From Rostrohypoxylon terebratum (taxonomy: Eukaryota; Ascomycota; Sordariomycetes; Xylariales; Hypoxylaceae): a stretch of DNA of 64,000 nucleotides. Location: assembly GCA_022497145.1 (NCBI GenBank), contig MU385857.1, forward strand, positions 372,001 to 436,000. The letters are read 5' to 3'. This document shows, one piece after another, positions 24,529-36,307 of the stretch; within the stretch, counting starts at the first letter, position 1, and every line of letters begins with the position of its first letter. A program made the translations under genes and the position numbers. Below the pieces are notes generated by a model. That model saw only the letters and a program-made list of their open reading frames with translations, was not told where the DNA came from and ran no database searches.

Positions 24529-24531
24529 TCA

Positions 24532-25017
24532 TTTCTCTCCTTTTGTTCATAGATTGCTGGGTTTAATTAGATAAGTGGGCGACCGGAAAACGCGGATGGA
24601 AAGAAGAAGAAGAAAAAAAAATCTTGTGAAATGTCTCGCCATGCGTGGTTCGCAAGTGGCCCGTTACGTGGGAAAGACTCGACCCGGTTAAATCCCCCTT
24701 ACCCCCGGGTATATTGTGTTATCTAAGGCCCGGCCGCGTCGTAGTGACAATATGCGGATATTAATAATAAATGAAATGGACCATGATTCTGAAGCACAGC
24801 TAGACTGTTCTTATCTTTCGCGGAGGGGGACTTGTGGTGACGAAATGGCTTAAGAGCGTTTATATAAATGTGGGTTGACGGTGGGCGACGATCAAGGCCC
24901 ATATCGAGACAACGTCAACGACATCAGACTCTCTCAATCACTAAGAATTCGTATTATAACCCAAGAAACTGGGAATCAATCTTGGACCAAATCTTTGCCA
25001 AGTCAATTTCATTTACC
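24532..25017. promoter_or_regulatory. Upstream region of the Kex2-repeat gene
   Basis: About 490 bp before the start codon at 25018. It contains a purine tract (24600-24625), a CCCCCGGGTATATTG stretch and a TATA box at 24861-24868. The ATG at 24868 in the same frame lies right at the TATA element and is therefore unlikely to be used. Confidence 0.5.
24861..24868 (+). promoter_or_regulatory. TATA box of the Kex2-repeat gene
   Basis: TATATAAA, a strong TATA consensus, 150 bp upstream of the preferred ATG. This would leave a leader of roughly 120 nt and favours the start at 25018. Confidence 0.6.
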
Positions 25018-25701
25018 ATGCTCCGAGCTGGCTTAACAGCCCTAGCCCTCGCGGCTCTGGCCTCCGCAGCCCCCATCTCCGAGCCGACGAAGACAGTGCA
25101 GACACGACAGTTTGAGTGGACCAACCCGGGCACATGGTTCCCCGGGTCAGGTAGCCAACCGCCACCACCGACCTTCACGCTTCTACCTCCCATCACTGGA
25201 GGCCTTGAGCCCTCGGACAAGAAACGCCAGGAAATCGTGATCCTGCCCCCTATTACCGGCGGCCTCAACCCATCCGACAAGAAGAAGCGTCAAGACACGA
25301 TCATCCTACCACCTATCACAGGCGGCCTCGAACCCTCGGATAAGAAGAAGAGACAGGACACGATCGGGATCGGGGATGGTAGCAGCGACCCTGTGAAGGC
25401 GCATATCAAGGCTCTCGAACTCGAGTATGAGGCATTGATCCAGAACTTCGGCGCCCACCCGCCCAAGCCCGTGGCCAACCGCATCGCCGCTATTGCGGAC
25501 GAGCTGCTGACCAAGTACGGCATCACTATTATTCAATCGCCCGACGGTACCACGACTACATTTGTGCCGGGAAAGCGCGACGTGCCATTCGGAGACGGCA
25601 TTATCCCCGGCGGTCCGTTCCTGCCCGCTCCCGGCCTACCCGGAGGCGGGATGACACCCGACCCCGTTGTGCCGGGCGGACCCATCCAAGTCAGCGACTA
25701 A
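25018..25701 (+). CDS. Secreted Kex2-processed repeat protein (candidate peptide precursor)
   Basis: A single-exon protein of 227 aa. MLRAGLTALALAALASAAPI is a clear signal peptide with cleavage likely after ASA or SAA. The motif ILPPITGGL[E/N]PSDKKKRQ then occurs three times (first copy as LLPPITGGLEPSDKKRQ), at residues 55-71, 75-92 and 96-113, each ending in a dibasic KR site followed by Gln. Another KR site is in PGKRDVPF near residue 193, and TR-Q occurs at 30-31. Kex2/KexB cleavage would release two 21-residue peptides beginning with Gln, which could cyclise to pyroglutamate, plus a 40-residue first unit. The copies differ mainly at third codon positions, so the peptide is conserved. 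This is the architecture of Kex2-processed repeat proteins, pheromone-like and RiPP precursors. No UstY-like, tyrosinase or peptidase gene is nearby, so a modified RiPP is not supported. Confidence 0.85.
   Translation: MLRAGLTALALAALASAAPISEPTKTVQTRQFEWTNPGTWFPGSGSQPPPPTFTLLPPITGGLEPSDKKRQEIVILPPITGGLNPSDKKKRQDTIILPPITGGLEPSDKKKRQDTIGIGDGSSDPVKAHIKALELEYEALIQNFGAHPPKPVANRIAAIADELLTKYGITIIQSPDGTTTTFVPGKRDVPFGDGIIPGGPFLPAPGLPGGGMTPDPVVPGGPIQVSD
25180..25356 (+). repeat. Three tandem coding repeats (about 63-nt period) in the Kex2-repeat gene
   Basis: Copies at 25180-25230, 25240-25293 and 25303-25356. The encoded ILPPITGGL.PSDKK(K)RQ is nearly invariant while codons vary: Pro-Pro is CCTCCC, CCCCCT or CCACCT, and Ile-Thr is ATCACT, ATTACC or ATCACA. 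Confidence 0.95.
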
Positions 25702-28423
25702 GCCGACCTCAACTACCGGAATTGTAGATTATGGGGGGCGACTAGGATAAGCGATGGTTCTGAGAAGGGATTTCCTTGTACGAAAGATGTCGAGAAAAAA
25801 AAGGAGAGAGGCGCTAGGCAGTGATATCCGGGTTTCTTGTGTTCTTGTGTTCGGTCGCTCTCAAATCAGATCTACTCGGTCTTGGATCGTTGCAGTAGTT
25901 TGATACTAGTCTATTATTATTATGGATCTATTTTCGCTTCATCATTGCGTACCTACCTAGGTAGGAAGGAGACTCGTGAAGCTATTGCGTATGTTCAGCT
26001 TAGGTGTATTGAGCTATGGTAATCTCTTGCTGCCTCCTGACTCTTTCGTGAGTCGTGATATTACTTAAGCATACGGTGTCGTAATATGGTTGCTAGTAAC
26101 TTTATCTGCATGATTCGAAGTTCGAGTCTATCACCAGCTGACGCTAATTACGATGAATCGAATCAAGCTTCTCCTGCCAACTCCGGTTCCAGCTAGCCAC
26201 AGACAATGGCAATAACTCCGCGAATAGGCAGCTGAATATGCTTCGTCTAATTTGAAAGCGGCAGTAATCAAGCGATGATTATTAACGGATAGAAGCTCGG
26301 CGGTTCTATTTCTACTGTCTCCACGGCCGCGCGAGTCAGCTAGGTAAACATCGATAGCTTAGGTAAAAGAATGAGCGATTAGAAGTTTTCTAGAAGATCA
26401 GCCTTGTAGTCACACCGAATATTCGTCATGACGATTACTGATCCCACCGCGCAACTAAAGTTGATTATTGACTAAAGCAAGGGCCTCAAGGTAGTAACTA
26501 AAGATCTACCTATTTGAAGGGACCAGCACTAAACCCTTAACTACACGCCTTCTATCTGCCTTAGCATAGTGCTAAAAGATGTCGCTAGACTCTCTAGTAC
26601 ATACCTAGTAACGTAACAGCTACGGTGAACTTAGTTGAGGAGCTATCATCTCGCCTTGGAGCTCGGGGCCTCCTGACAACGTCAGTCGTCGCTCATACTG
26701 AATCAAGATCGGACCTAATCCTCGGATATATCCTTCAGCCTTCACCGACCTAACTCTGATAGCCGACATCGTCATGTGTTGGCGCCCCCTATTCCCACAT
26801 ATTAATGGCAGTACCTAAATATATCGTACCATATACGTGATAACTCAGCGGATACTTCTGTGGTGCTAGTCAGTGTACGTAGGAAATGAGACCTCAGGGA
26901 TGAGCAGGAAACGAAATCTCCGAATGGCGTCGTTGGGAGACGTAACTCTTCAATAATAGCTTGCCTGGTGGAGGACAACAGGGCCAAAAAAAGATCACCG
27001 ACGAGTTCCACTTGAGGCTTACAGGACCGATCTCAGAGGTGAATCTAGATGCGATCTAAACGCCCAATAGCAATTGCCGGATGCTGATCGCTGCGCTTTT
27101 GTGATGAGTTGTTATTCAATGCGCGGTTATACCGGCTTCCCTTAGGGGCGCTAGGGAATTAGTAGTCCAGCCTCGCTCCCTGAGAAGGCGCCCGCGCGGC
27201 AAAGGAGGGAAGGTAGTTTATGTGACTCCTGCTTCTCGGAGAGACACAACATCGTCGATCGCCCGCCTTATGTTGGTGGCGTACATTATTCGGCATGCTC
27301 GGCAGATCGGTATGGTGCGACAAATAATGCTGACCTTGCTCAGCATGTCTTGCACGTGGTAGACATGTTTTTCTTCTGTGTCCGCCTAGCTCAAGACATC
27401 AGCCGAAAATCCAGTGCGTTAGCCTTGCCTGAATTTTGACGATGTGGTAATCGGGCGTCATTATCATTTCCGGTGCCAGGGCATAGGATGAACCCTGAGG
27501 GGGCCACGTTTGAAGCGCGAATTCTTTTTTAGTCGAAAGGTGGAAATGGAAAAAAGCAAAAGCAGGATCGCCAAATATCACGTTGTACCCTCTCTGCCAT
27601 GGCGCGCGCCCATTCTCTCGTCATCATAGACATATTGGTCTCACATTATGGGGGTAAACAATGAAAGGAAGCCGTACACGATGTAGGGAAGAGGCAGGGT
27701 TATGTCGGACGCCGCCGTGATAGGGGACGGATGTTGCGAATTGGCAATTTGCTTACCCTTAGGGAGACTTCGGTATTACATACGTGGCTCGACAACAGCC
27801 TCGGGCAATTGATTACTGGGACCAACCCAATTTGAGGAGGAATATCGTTCCCTGTTCTTCCCTGTTGGCTGCCACCACACAGGCGTATCCGATGGTCAAT
27901 TATCTACTGTAAGACACTCAGCCTCAGCGCATACCACACACCATGGTAGGTTTCGGGAAACCTGACACGCGTAGCCAGCCAGGCTGAATTGATTGTGAGG
28001 TCAAAAAGTGTAAACTGTCTTACCCATCGGTCTCAGTCAGGTTTAGATAATTCGGATGGTTGGTGAATTGCAGAGCTCGGATCAGCGTACAGTCGTAGCA
28101 GCCTTTCGGTCTTACTCCCTACGACCCCTACGACAACACTACCTCACAGCTCGGCGCATGATTATAGCAGCCCTAGGTCGACAATTCCGTGTGAAAGAAG
28201 CTCAGGCCGTCGAACGTTGTCTGACACGAAACAGGTGCTGGGTCAGAACCAGGACCAGCATCAGAAGCTCGTAATGCGAGCTACGAGACTGGTTAAAATT
28301 TGCCGAAGTAAAACAGTCCACACGGAGCCGCAAATACCCTCGTGTTCTCGATAGTAGACTATACTATTGGCGTTCTGAGCTATCCGGCGTGGTTATAATA
28401 CTAGTTACTATTACCTCTCGCCG
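25702..28423. other. Gene-poor region, no supported gene
   Basis: About 2.7 kb with only short overlapping frames. A perfect 14-bp palindrome, CCTACCTAGGTAGG, lies at 25952-25965. The minus frame 26802-27011 (69 codons) and the plus frame 28056-28274 have no recognisable domain and are left out. The region may include the 3' UTR of the Kex2-repeat gene at its left end. Confidence 0.5.
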
Positions 28424-28603
28424 CTAATGATATCGAGACACGATGATCCTGTCCGTGTCCTCGGCTCCGCCCAGCCTCTCCACCGCCTCCGCATCGGCAA
28501 GGGAGCGGAAACCACACGCGACGTAATGTCCGCTGCGTTGTAAAGAAAGATACAGTGGGGGCTGCGGTACTTCACCCGTCCGCCTGTCGTTCGTCTGCTT
28601 CAT
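28424..28603 (-). CDS. Small uncharacterised ORF or terminal exon relic (59 aa)
   Basis: From an ATG at 28603 to a TAG at 28424 the frame encodes 59 aa, including PPLYLSLQRSGHYVACGFRS followed by LADAEAVERL. Composition and third-position GC look like coding DNA, unlike the surrounding sequence. The same frame stays open upstream to about 28660, so this could instead be the last exon or a relic of a larger gene. I do not recognise a family. It is too short for ordinary ORF lists. Confidence 0.3.
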   Translation of the reverse strand: MKQTNDRRTGEVPQPPLYLSLQRSGHYVACGFRSLADAEAVERLGGAEDTDRIIVSRYH

Positions 28604-31600
28604 TTGCCGTACGGTTTGATCGCATGAATGTGCTGAGACAATATTACGACGGTAAAGCTACCTACTCTATTATGTAGACGCTGTGGAACGTTCCTAGAGG
28701 GCTTTGCTTACTATCCCGTAGATCTGCCTGGAACTTATTGGCAAATCCAATGAGACCAAAAAGAACTGCCTCTTCTCTTCTTTTCTTGATGATTTTGCCT
28801 AGGCATGGATGCGTGCACGGCATAGTCAGGATTGGATTCCCTCGAGGAGAGAATGCCGTGTGTAGGTTAGACACGCAATCAATAATTAGTAGGGTAGGGT
28901 CCATACGCCATGCTGGGTCGCCTGTTCAGGGACGTACATGTTCTCTTGCCTGCCTAGGTACCTATACGACCCGAATAAGACGGTAGGTGGAGAAGAAGGA
29001 TGGAAGCCTTACTGTCCTAAGCGAACGATTCTAAGAAATCAGGAGAAGGCTTCGATCAGGCACCTGACGGTGACGAGGGTTTGATATCGATGATGGCTCC
29101 ATCGGGAATGCCAAGAGATAATTCGTGACGGTAAGGGATTCGCTCCGTAGAAGATTTCGCCCCAGAAACGGGTAGCAACCGGCGCCCATTTTCCATGTAA
29201 AAGGTCCAGGGATGGACAAGATGTACAAAGACCCCTTTTAGCGTTGCCTAACTATCCCAGCATGGAAATAAATCGAGATGACACGCAGTTGAGGAGGATC
29301 AGGTGCCACGACTCGGACTACGTAGACAGGTAGACTTCGCGGATTCATGGATGGGAAAGGTATGGGACGGTAATTGTGGGGGATTGGGGCGAACCAATGA
29401 GTAGCGCGGCGAGATGATCTATGATCGAAGGCGATTGCACCGCCCCAATCTTATTATTTCGGGTCTAGGAGGTTTAAAGAAGTCTAGCAAGGAGAAGAAG
29501 GATATTCCCCCTTTGTCGAACGGGACCACGTCAACTCTTCGTTACGCACGCCCTCTTTCCCCCACACATGTGGGCGGTGGGCGCCAGACCTCTTCTTTCG
29601 CTTCTAGGTATCATAGGCTCTAGCTCCCTAGCTCCCCTACATATGTAGCATAGCATTCTGTAACCAAGCTTCTACCGAACTACTAGGGTAGCTTGAATTT
29701 ACCTGTACTATGGCTCCTATCATAGCTACTGAACTGTACGATACGGGGTGACAGCGGGCTCTGTGGAGGCTGTGAGCCACCTTTTTGGGTTGACGATGCC
29801 CTCATCGAACCGCGGGTCCTACGACCTGGGTAGAGATTAAGCTGGCGTATCGCTCCGATTTGCTTGTAACGTACTCCGGATCCCCTTTCCTTCGTCTTGC
29901 CCCGTCGCTCTCGAAATAGCGGACTAGTCAGGCACAGATACTATGTTACGGAGCACGATTCACACGTAGCGATCGAACCAAGGTTTAATGATGGATCTTG
30001 TAGGATCTTCGCCGGCGAGTTTGACGAATGGCGGTTCGCGTCCCTTGGCAATAGGAGATGACAAGATGACAAGATGGATGACAGCTATGTACGATGCAGA
30101 GCACAGAGCAAGCAAGGCAGCCCTCCGGTGCCTGCGCTATGCGAACCGAAAGAAATCTACGCGCATGTAACTCCATAATATCGACTCTTCAGTAGCATTC
30201 TCTGTAAGTAAGAAATGAAATATGCCTCTCCATTCGGAAGCAAGCGGCATTGTAACGGTGATCGTAAGCAGCCTCCTCAAGCCATCTTGATCCAATCTCC
30301 GTCCACGTCTGATCAAGCGCTTTTTTTTTCTTTCACTTTCCCAATATCGACGGACGAACGAACCACGCCGCCACGCAGCCCACGGAAAGGAGTGGGTCGT
30401 CACGACAGAAAGCCTCAGCAGTCTCGAGAGAATCGAAGTTCTAGCCCAGGAAGGCCAGGAGGTTTGAGCCGGAAGACGGGATCCAGCTCGAGGCGTGAGA
30501 GAGAAAAGAAGATCAGTCGCATAGAAAAGACCTTTCACCGCCATGTGCTAGTCGAACCCGTGGCCATCGCTCCAATCACGATGCCGAAGGCAAGGGGTGG
30601 AAGACCCATCTTCCATACCTAAACCATCTGCCTGCATGCGCAGGACGGACTAGGGGGGGCGCGCGCCCGCGTCGAAGCTGATTCGCCCGATACGGAAGTG
30701 GGAAAGGGAGGTGTGCAGAGTAGAATAATAATCAGGGAATGGGAAAAAGGCCTACACAGAACCAAAAAATCGTTACGCGGTATTATAGCATAGCGTCCAT
30801 AGCAGCATACTATGTAGGTAGTAATAGGCCACCACCCACCCTGTCTCCCTTCCCACCCACACCAACGCGCCGGGAGCGCACTAGGTCGAGGTTCGATGCG
30901 ACATGAGGAAAACGATGATATATTTTGTGTACGACCCTTCTGCTACAGTACCTAGGTCCTAAGGTCCTAAGCTGCTTTGCCTTAAGTGCTACGACGGGAA
31001 GGATTTTCGAATGTTATTCTACTATATACCGTTAGAAGGGAACATTGAAAAGCCTCGAACTACTGCACGTCCTGACATTACGCGCGCATAAACCTGCGCT
31101 CTAGCAGGGCTGGGGATTTCCCTTTTCATTTACTAGACATGCGCCTAGTAGTATACCAATATGTATGTACATACATAAAATAGAGCATCAATATGTGAGT
31201 ACACATGTACCAAGGTCCTACATAGTAGGTATGTATATGGATTACTACCGTGCAGTAGGGTCGTTAGATGGACTATGAGTCTTGAGAATAGGTACCTAGG
31301 TCCTACTTACCTACATTGCCATGCCTACATATGTAGCGTGATATGACTGCTCACACACAACCTGCCTTGCCCCATATCGTGAGTCGTGACAATTTCGTAG
31401 GTACCAAGGATCTGCGCCTGGCTTGCTCCCTTTTGCGCCCAAACGGGGAACCGTCCCAGAGTCCACGAGTCCGAACCCAGACCTCCATCTCAGACCAGTA
31501 CCGTACCATGCCCTCCTACGTAGTACTAGTTAGTAGTAGCGGCGATGGATGGAGAAAAGGTACCTATCCAATCAACCCTCGAGCGCGCGGCCTTTAGGCA

Positions 31601-33314
31601 GCCCATCGGTTCGCCAAGACCTAACGCCTCGTTCTTCTTTAGTAGATTTTTAACAATAGTCTGAGGCCTTTTTTGTCTTGTAATCTGTTGCCAGCCCGAA
31701 ATCGCAATTTCGCAAGTGCGTTGTTCATAGCGAATGTTTCGGCTAGAGGGAGCGGAACTTGGAAATGGTAGATGCGGAAAGAAGATTAGAAAATAGAAAA
31801 TGCATGTTATACCAGGAGAAATCTGAAAAAAATAAATAGGGGGCTACATAGGTACCTCTTTCTTAGTCTGGAGACCATTTTTTGGCTCGGCCTTGGAGCG
31901 GCCGTAGAAGCTAATGCAGGCTTGCGTTGCATCGACGCCAGAAATGTATTATGAGAACAGAGCAATATGCAAGCCGATGCACACTTGCAAGCCCTGCCCT
32001 GGTAAAGTAAGGCGAGTGGCGTCGCCCGCTTTGGTCCAATCAGGCGAAAGTATACTGGAACCGTCAGCCTTGACAAGTTGACGCAGAGGTTGGTACAACT
32101 TGGTAGTGTTTGGTATAGTGAATGATCGTCGACATCGTAGGATGTTGTTGATAGATTCCGAAAGGCTGGCGAAAGATGGAAACATGGCAAGGAGGACCAT
32201 AGTGGGTTGATGACCTGGACGGGAAGGGTTCGTGGCAGCGGTGAGATGAGCGGACTACTACTAACGTATTGGGTAAAGTGATGTTGAGACTTCTCACACG
32301 ACGAATACTCCTCTGTATGGATCACGAGGCGCTATCTTGGGCACGATAGTTGAGTTGAACTAGTTTTTATTTTTGTGCTTGTTGCGACTGCTCGCAAAAA
32401 CATTGTATTGGATTTTGGTGAGCCTATCGACGTGGTGGTCCGTCTGATAGCTCCCATGAGGATCACCGTAGCTTGGTATCGGTGTCCGCAGGTAGAACGT
32501 ATAATGTTGCGCCAACGGATTGTCGTTGAAGCGCAGGCAGGGTTATTGGCCCTTTTTCTCTGGTCTATTCAAATCCCATCTCCCAACCGTAAAACCGGTC
32601 TCGATGAACTTTTCCCCGGTGGTTCTCCGATCGAGACCCAAACATCCCGTGTATCCAAGAAAAGAAAAACGTTGGTATCATCCAAGCGAAAGTATCAGAC
32701 ATCCCATCCCCTCGTGTAAAATGCATCCCGTGCAAAATGACAAGATTAGAAAGAAATAACAAACGTCTCGCAATATAGCCTCTCCCTTGCGTTGAACATC
32801 TTCCAGTTGTATGTCCCTGCGCCGTTTAACAATGCTTTCCTATTCAGTCCCGGATTGTAACAAGACATGGCTCTCTCCTTTGGGTCCGTGGTCTCTAGGG
32901 GTTTGGTCCTCATCTCACAAATCATCCACCAACTCCACGCTGATTAAAAAAAAACAAAGAAAAGACATGATGTCGAAGTAAGTACAGGTCTGAAGGGAAT
33001 CCGGCTCCAGATATTTTCGTAGTCGCACATGTACGCGACCTTTTTAGGCTCCATTTTCGGGTATAGATTTCCGGTTATATTCCTGTAAGATCCAATGGAA
33101 TTTTTGGCATTATAACGTAATATCAAGTTGAAATATTTTTGTCGAAGTAAATCCTTTGGTAGTTTTGGGGATCCTGACCCGCGGCCGGGCTGTCCATGGC
33201 ATAATACTCGTGACCTTAATTTAATTCCAGAAACATGGCAAATAGAAGCAACGCGACCTTGGGTAAAGGCGCTCCCGGGAGTAGGGAGTACCGGTTACGC
33301 ATGAATCAGTGTAG
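28604..33314. other. Gene-poor region, no confident gene
   Basis: About 4.7 kb. Overlapping opposite-strand frames of 135 codons occur at 30137-30622. The + strand version is R/S/P-rich and ends RREREKKISRIEKTFHRHVL, but neither has a recognisable domain. The 172-codon minus frame at 31807-32325 lacks any motif and lies in CT-rich DNA. Dense TAGGTA/CCTAGG motifs occur at 30795-30975 and 31140-31340, and GC-rich runs at 30650-30670. Any gene here would need transcript support. Confidence 0.45.
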
Positions 33315-34911
33315 CTAATAGCAGCCCTGGAAATTAGAAAAAAGATGAACCTGTGGGTGAAAAGGAATAGAATGGTGTATGGGTGCGGGTTGGGTGTACC
33401 TATTCACTACTTCCCAGAAGTATGGGAAGGCGAATTTGGTTGGCGCGCAACTGGCCTGCACAGGAACTTGAACTGTGCAGGGTTGGCAAGGCTGGCAAGG
33501 CTGGCATGGCTCAACAGTAGAGCCCTGGTACTGTGGCACAAATTCCTGTGGAAACATAACTTTGGGTTCCTCTGCATCATACAGAGCTGGCTCCTGAGCG
33601 GGAAGGATTTCATCGTCTGTGATGACAAAATCGTCCTCGTCAAGGTCGTCGATGGTCGAAACACTAGAAGTCAAGGATCCATCGTCGGATGAACATATGG
33701 ACTCCATGTCGGAGTCTGTGGTGGTGGAAGCGGCGGGTGATTGTGGAGCGTCATATGTTAGGTCCCCAATGATCGCATCTTCGCACTCAACGTATTCGGT
33801 AGGCCCAGGCGAAGTGGGCGGGGTCGGCAGTGCCTGAGAAGGAGTTGCCGTAGGAGATATCGTAAATTTGGAACAAGCGATGATGCTGTTCCGTAGTTCT
33901 GGTAACGTAATTCTGTGATCTGGGTTGCGGGTAAAGATTCGCCCTAAGATATTGTTGAGTTCATCCGATAATGGCAAAATGGTCCGTAAGAAATCCTGAC
34001 TCCTGGTGAATGCCCGGTATGTAGAATCTTCAAAGGAGGCTTGTTTCCAGGGGTTACGGCCACAGGTCAAGTTCACCAGGATAACACCAAGGCTCCATAC
34101 ATCATTCGGGGCGCAGTAGTAAAATGGCCTTCGGGATGACGGGTCCAAGCATTCTGCAAAGGTTAAGAAGACACTAGTTAGTATATCATCCTGAGTTTTG
34201 AGATCCCGACGAAGTCCTACCTGGTGACATGTAAAAGGTCGATCCGCAACCGTAGTCTTCGGACCGATCTGATGAGGTGGCCAAGCCGAAGTCTGCCAGC
34301 TTCACCGTGTCTCCCCGGTTCGAAACTAGAATGTTCTCCGGCTTGAGGTCGCGGTGGTAAATGCCCAAGTTATGACAATGCTCAACGGCGTCCAGGATTT
34401 GAAGGAACACGCTCCTGGCTAATTCATCCTTACCCACATATTGTCCTCTTTCCGTGATATTGAGGAAAAGGTCACCTTCCGGGCAGTACTCCAGGACAAC
34501 ATATATGCAATCCGGGTCGTCAACAATCTTGTGCATGGAAACAACGTTAGGGTGTGCCGAAGCTAAATAGTGTAAACGTAATTCTCGGTGTTGGAAGGCG
34601 ATTTGTCGTCGGTCCAGGGGAGAGCCGTCTGCGTTGAACTTGCTAAGCGTCTTAACTGCATATCGAATTCCTGTCTTAATGTCGACTGCGAGGTAAACCA
34701 CGCCATAGGCACCGGTTCCAATTATTCCTATTAATTGCAGGCTTTCTCCAAGGAACTTTCCTAGTCTTGCTTCCGGGGCAACTGGGGTGAATCGAGGTTG
34801 GCAAACTGGCGGGACTGGGAGAGGTGGTTGTTGAAAGGTACACTTCGTGTTGTCGTATGATGGTGATGCCGGAGGCGTGGGATATCCGTACGCTGCTGCC
34901 ACATTATGCAT
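33315..34911 (-). CDS. Ser/Thr protein kinase, Ran1/Pat1-Ksp1-like
   Basis: Two exons, 34911-34221 and 34153-33315, give 509 aa. The intron has a perfect TACTAAC branch point. The kinase domain spans about residues 57-330: Gly-loop GTGAYG (65-70), the AVK lysine (K87), HRDLKPENIL (186-195), DFG (207-209), and SPE in place of APE (229-231), completed across the intron as YMSPECLDPSSRRPF. The domain order and the Pro-rich N-terminus (YGYPTPPASPSYD) resemble fungal Ran1/Pat1, Ksp1 and Sks1 kinases, which control meiosis, nutrient and growth decisions. The C-terminal tail is acidic and disordered with a (CQP)n run, EPCQPCQPCQPCQPCTVQV. The regulatory role here is inferred from family only. Confidence 0.92.
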
Positions 34912-36293
34912 CGTATGCGACGGGTTACGGGGTCTTCTCCTGGTAAAAAAATGCTGGAACTGGATCTAAGAGTAACAGAAAGGAAAGGAATGAGAAAAAC
35001 GGCCTTCTCTACGGGAACAGTGTCCTTGAACCAAATTGCAGTCCTGGAAGATATTTCACGGGAAGTCCTGGGGCTGATATATTATGTTCCTGGGTCGTCT
35101 TAATACTATGGCCTCGAGTCAACGGGCCATGGAAGTGGGATGATAGTCGCCGATGTGATGAGCCAGATGTCAATGGCCGAAGTCGTTTAGATTAAGGGAG
35201 TGTTAGATGGCGACGACAATGGCGACGATATCGGAGTTCGAAAGGGCTGGCAGCGAGGTGGAAAGGCGGATAGCTTCTGCAATGAATGGAGGTAATGAGT
35301 GAAGTGAGGTTCAAGCAAGGTGCAAGCAAGCTGGGAGGTTGATGTAGATATTGGAGATAACAATCCGTTCGCCAAGGGTCTTATTCTTTTTGCGTGTTTG
35401 GAGTGGCTCAAGAAGAAAGCCCCGACCACCTGGGCTTGACTCTTCTGCTATGTGTGGATGTGTGGATGTGTGTAGTATGTACGCATGTACTGTACCCTCT
35501 GTATGTACACACAGTCCCAGTCCACAATGATCAATAGCCAGCTCATATCCCATGTCTGACCTACTGGTGCCACTTCCACTTCCACCTTTTCTCCCACACA
35601 TGCGCTATTCTTGAAATTCAGCACGCTAGCGTAGCTGTGAAGGCGGCCTAGCAAGAGTGGAGCGGTACAAGGAGAAAGGAGCAAGGGGAGGTGTCAAGGA
35701 ATGGAACCAGTGCCTTCTAGGGCGCTCCACTGGAGGGATGGGTAACCCAGGCTAGACAAGGACCCAAGATCTTCGTGGCTCGTCGTAATATACGAGGACA
35801 AGGATTGTCTGACACACGAAAATAAATGGTCCACTCAACGGTCGAGGGTGGGCCACTGTCACCCTAACGAGAGCCATGTCCAATATTTATTACCACGCCT
35901 AGAATCCTAGTCGAGCTAGTCAGAGACCGAGCCGAAGAGAAGGGGCGTGCGTGCGTGTGATCTCTGTCCATAGGGAGTTGAAAGAATTGGTTCAGGCTGC
36001 TGACGCTCCACCTCTTTTCATCTCGTTAGTACGCCCACCCTTTCTCTTACTGGTCGGGCAAATCGTCATAAATCATCGACCCGTGACTCGCATGACTTTT
36101 TTTTCTTTGCTCTCTTTGCTATTGGAACGCCGGGCGGTTGGCAAGATCCTTAATTTGGCCAACAAGAGCCAGTTCCCTCATGATCGAACTTTGAAGATTC
36201 ATTGCTCGTGAGGATAAAACAAGAGATGGTAAGGCAAGACAGAATATGCTTGCGGCAAACTTCTCTCGTATGGTAGTTTGTTCATAGTACATG

Positions 36294-36307
36294 TTTTTTT
36301 TTTTTTT
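36294..36307. repeat. Poly-T tract
   Basis: Fourteen consecutive T residues, followed after CGTAA by eight more. Non-coding. Confidence 0.9.

Noticed and set aside
24868..25017. Upstream in-frame start extending the Kex2-repeat protein by 50 residues
   Set aside because: This ATG overlaps the end of the TATA box and would bury the signal peptide inside the protein.
25018..25701. Dikaritin-type RiPP cluster
   Set aside because: No UstY-like (DUF3328), tyrosinase or methyltransferase gene was recognised within the window around the precursor.
30137..30622. Two opposite 135-codon frames
   Set aside because: They overlap each other, lack domains and splice context; neither can be preferred.
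31807..32325. 172-codon minus frame
   Set aside because: No recognised motif, CT-rich DNA, and alternative frames of similar length in the same place.
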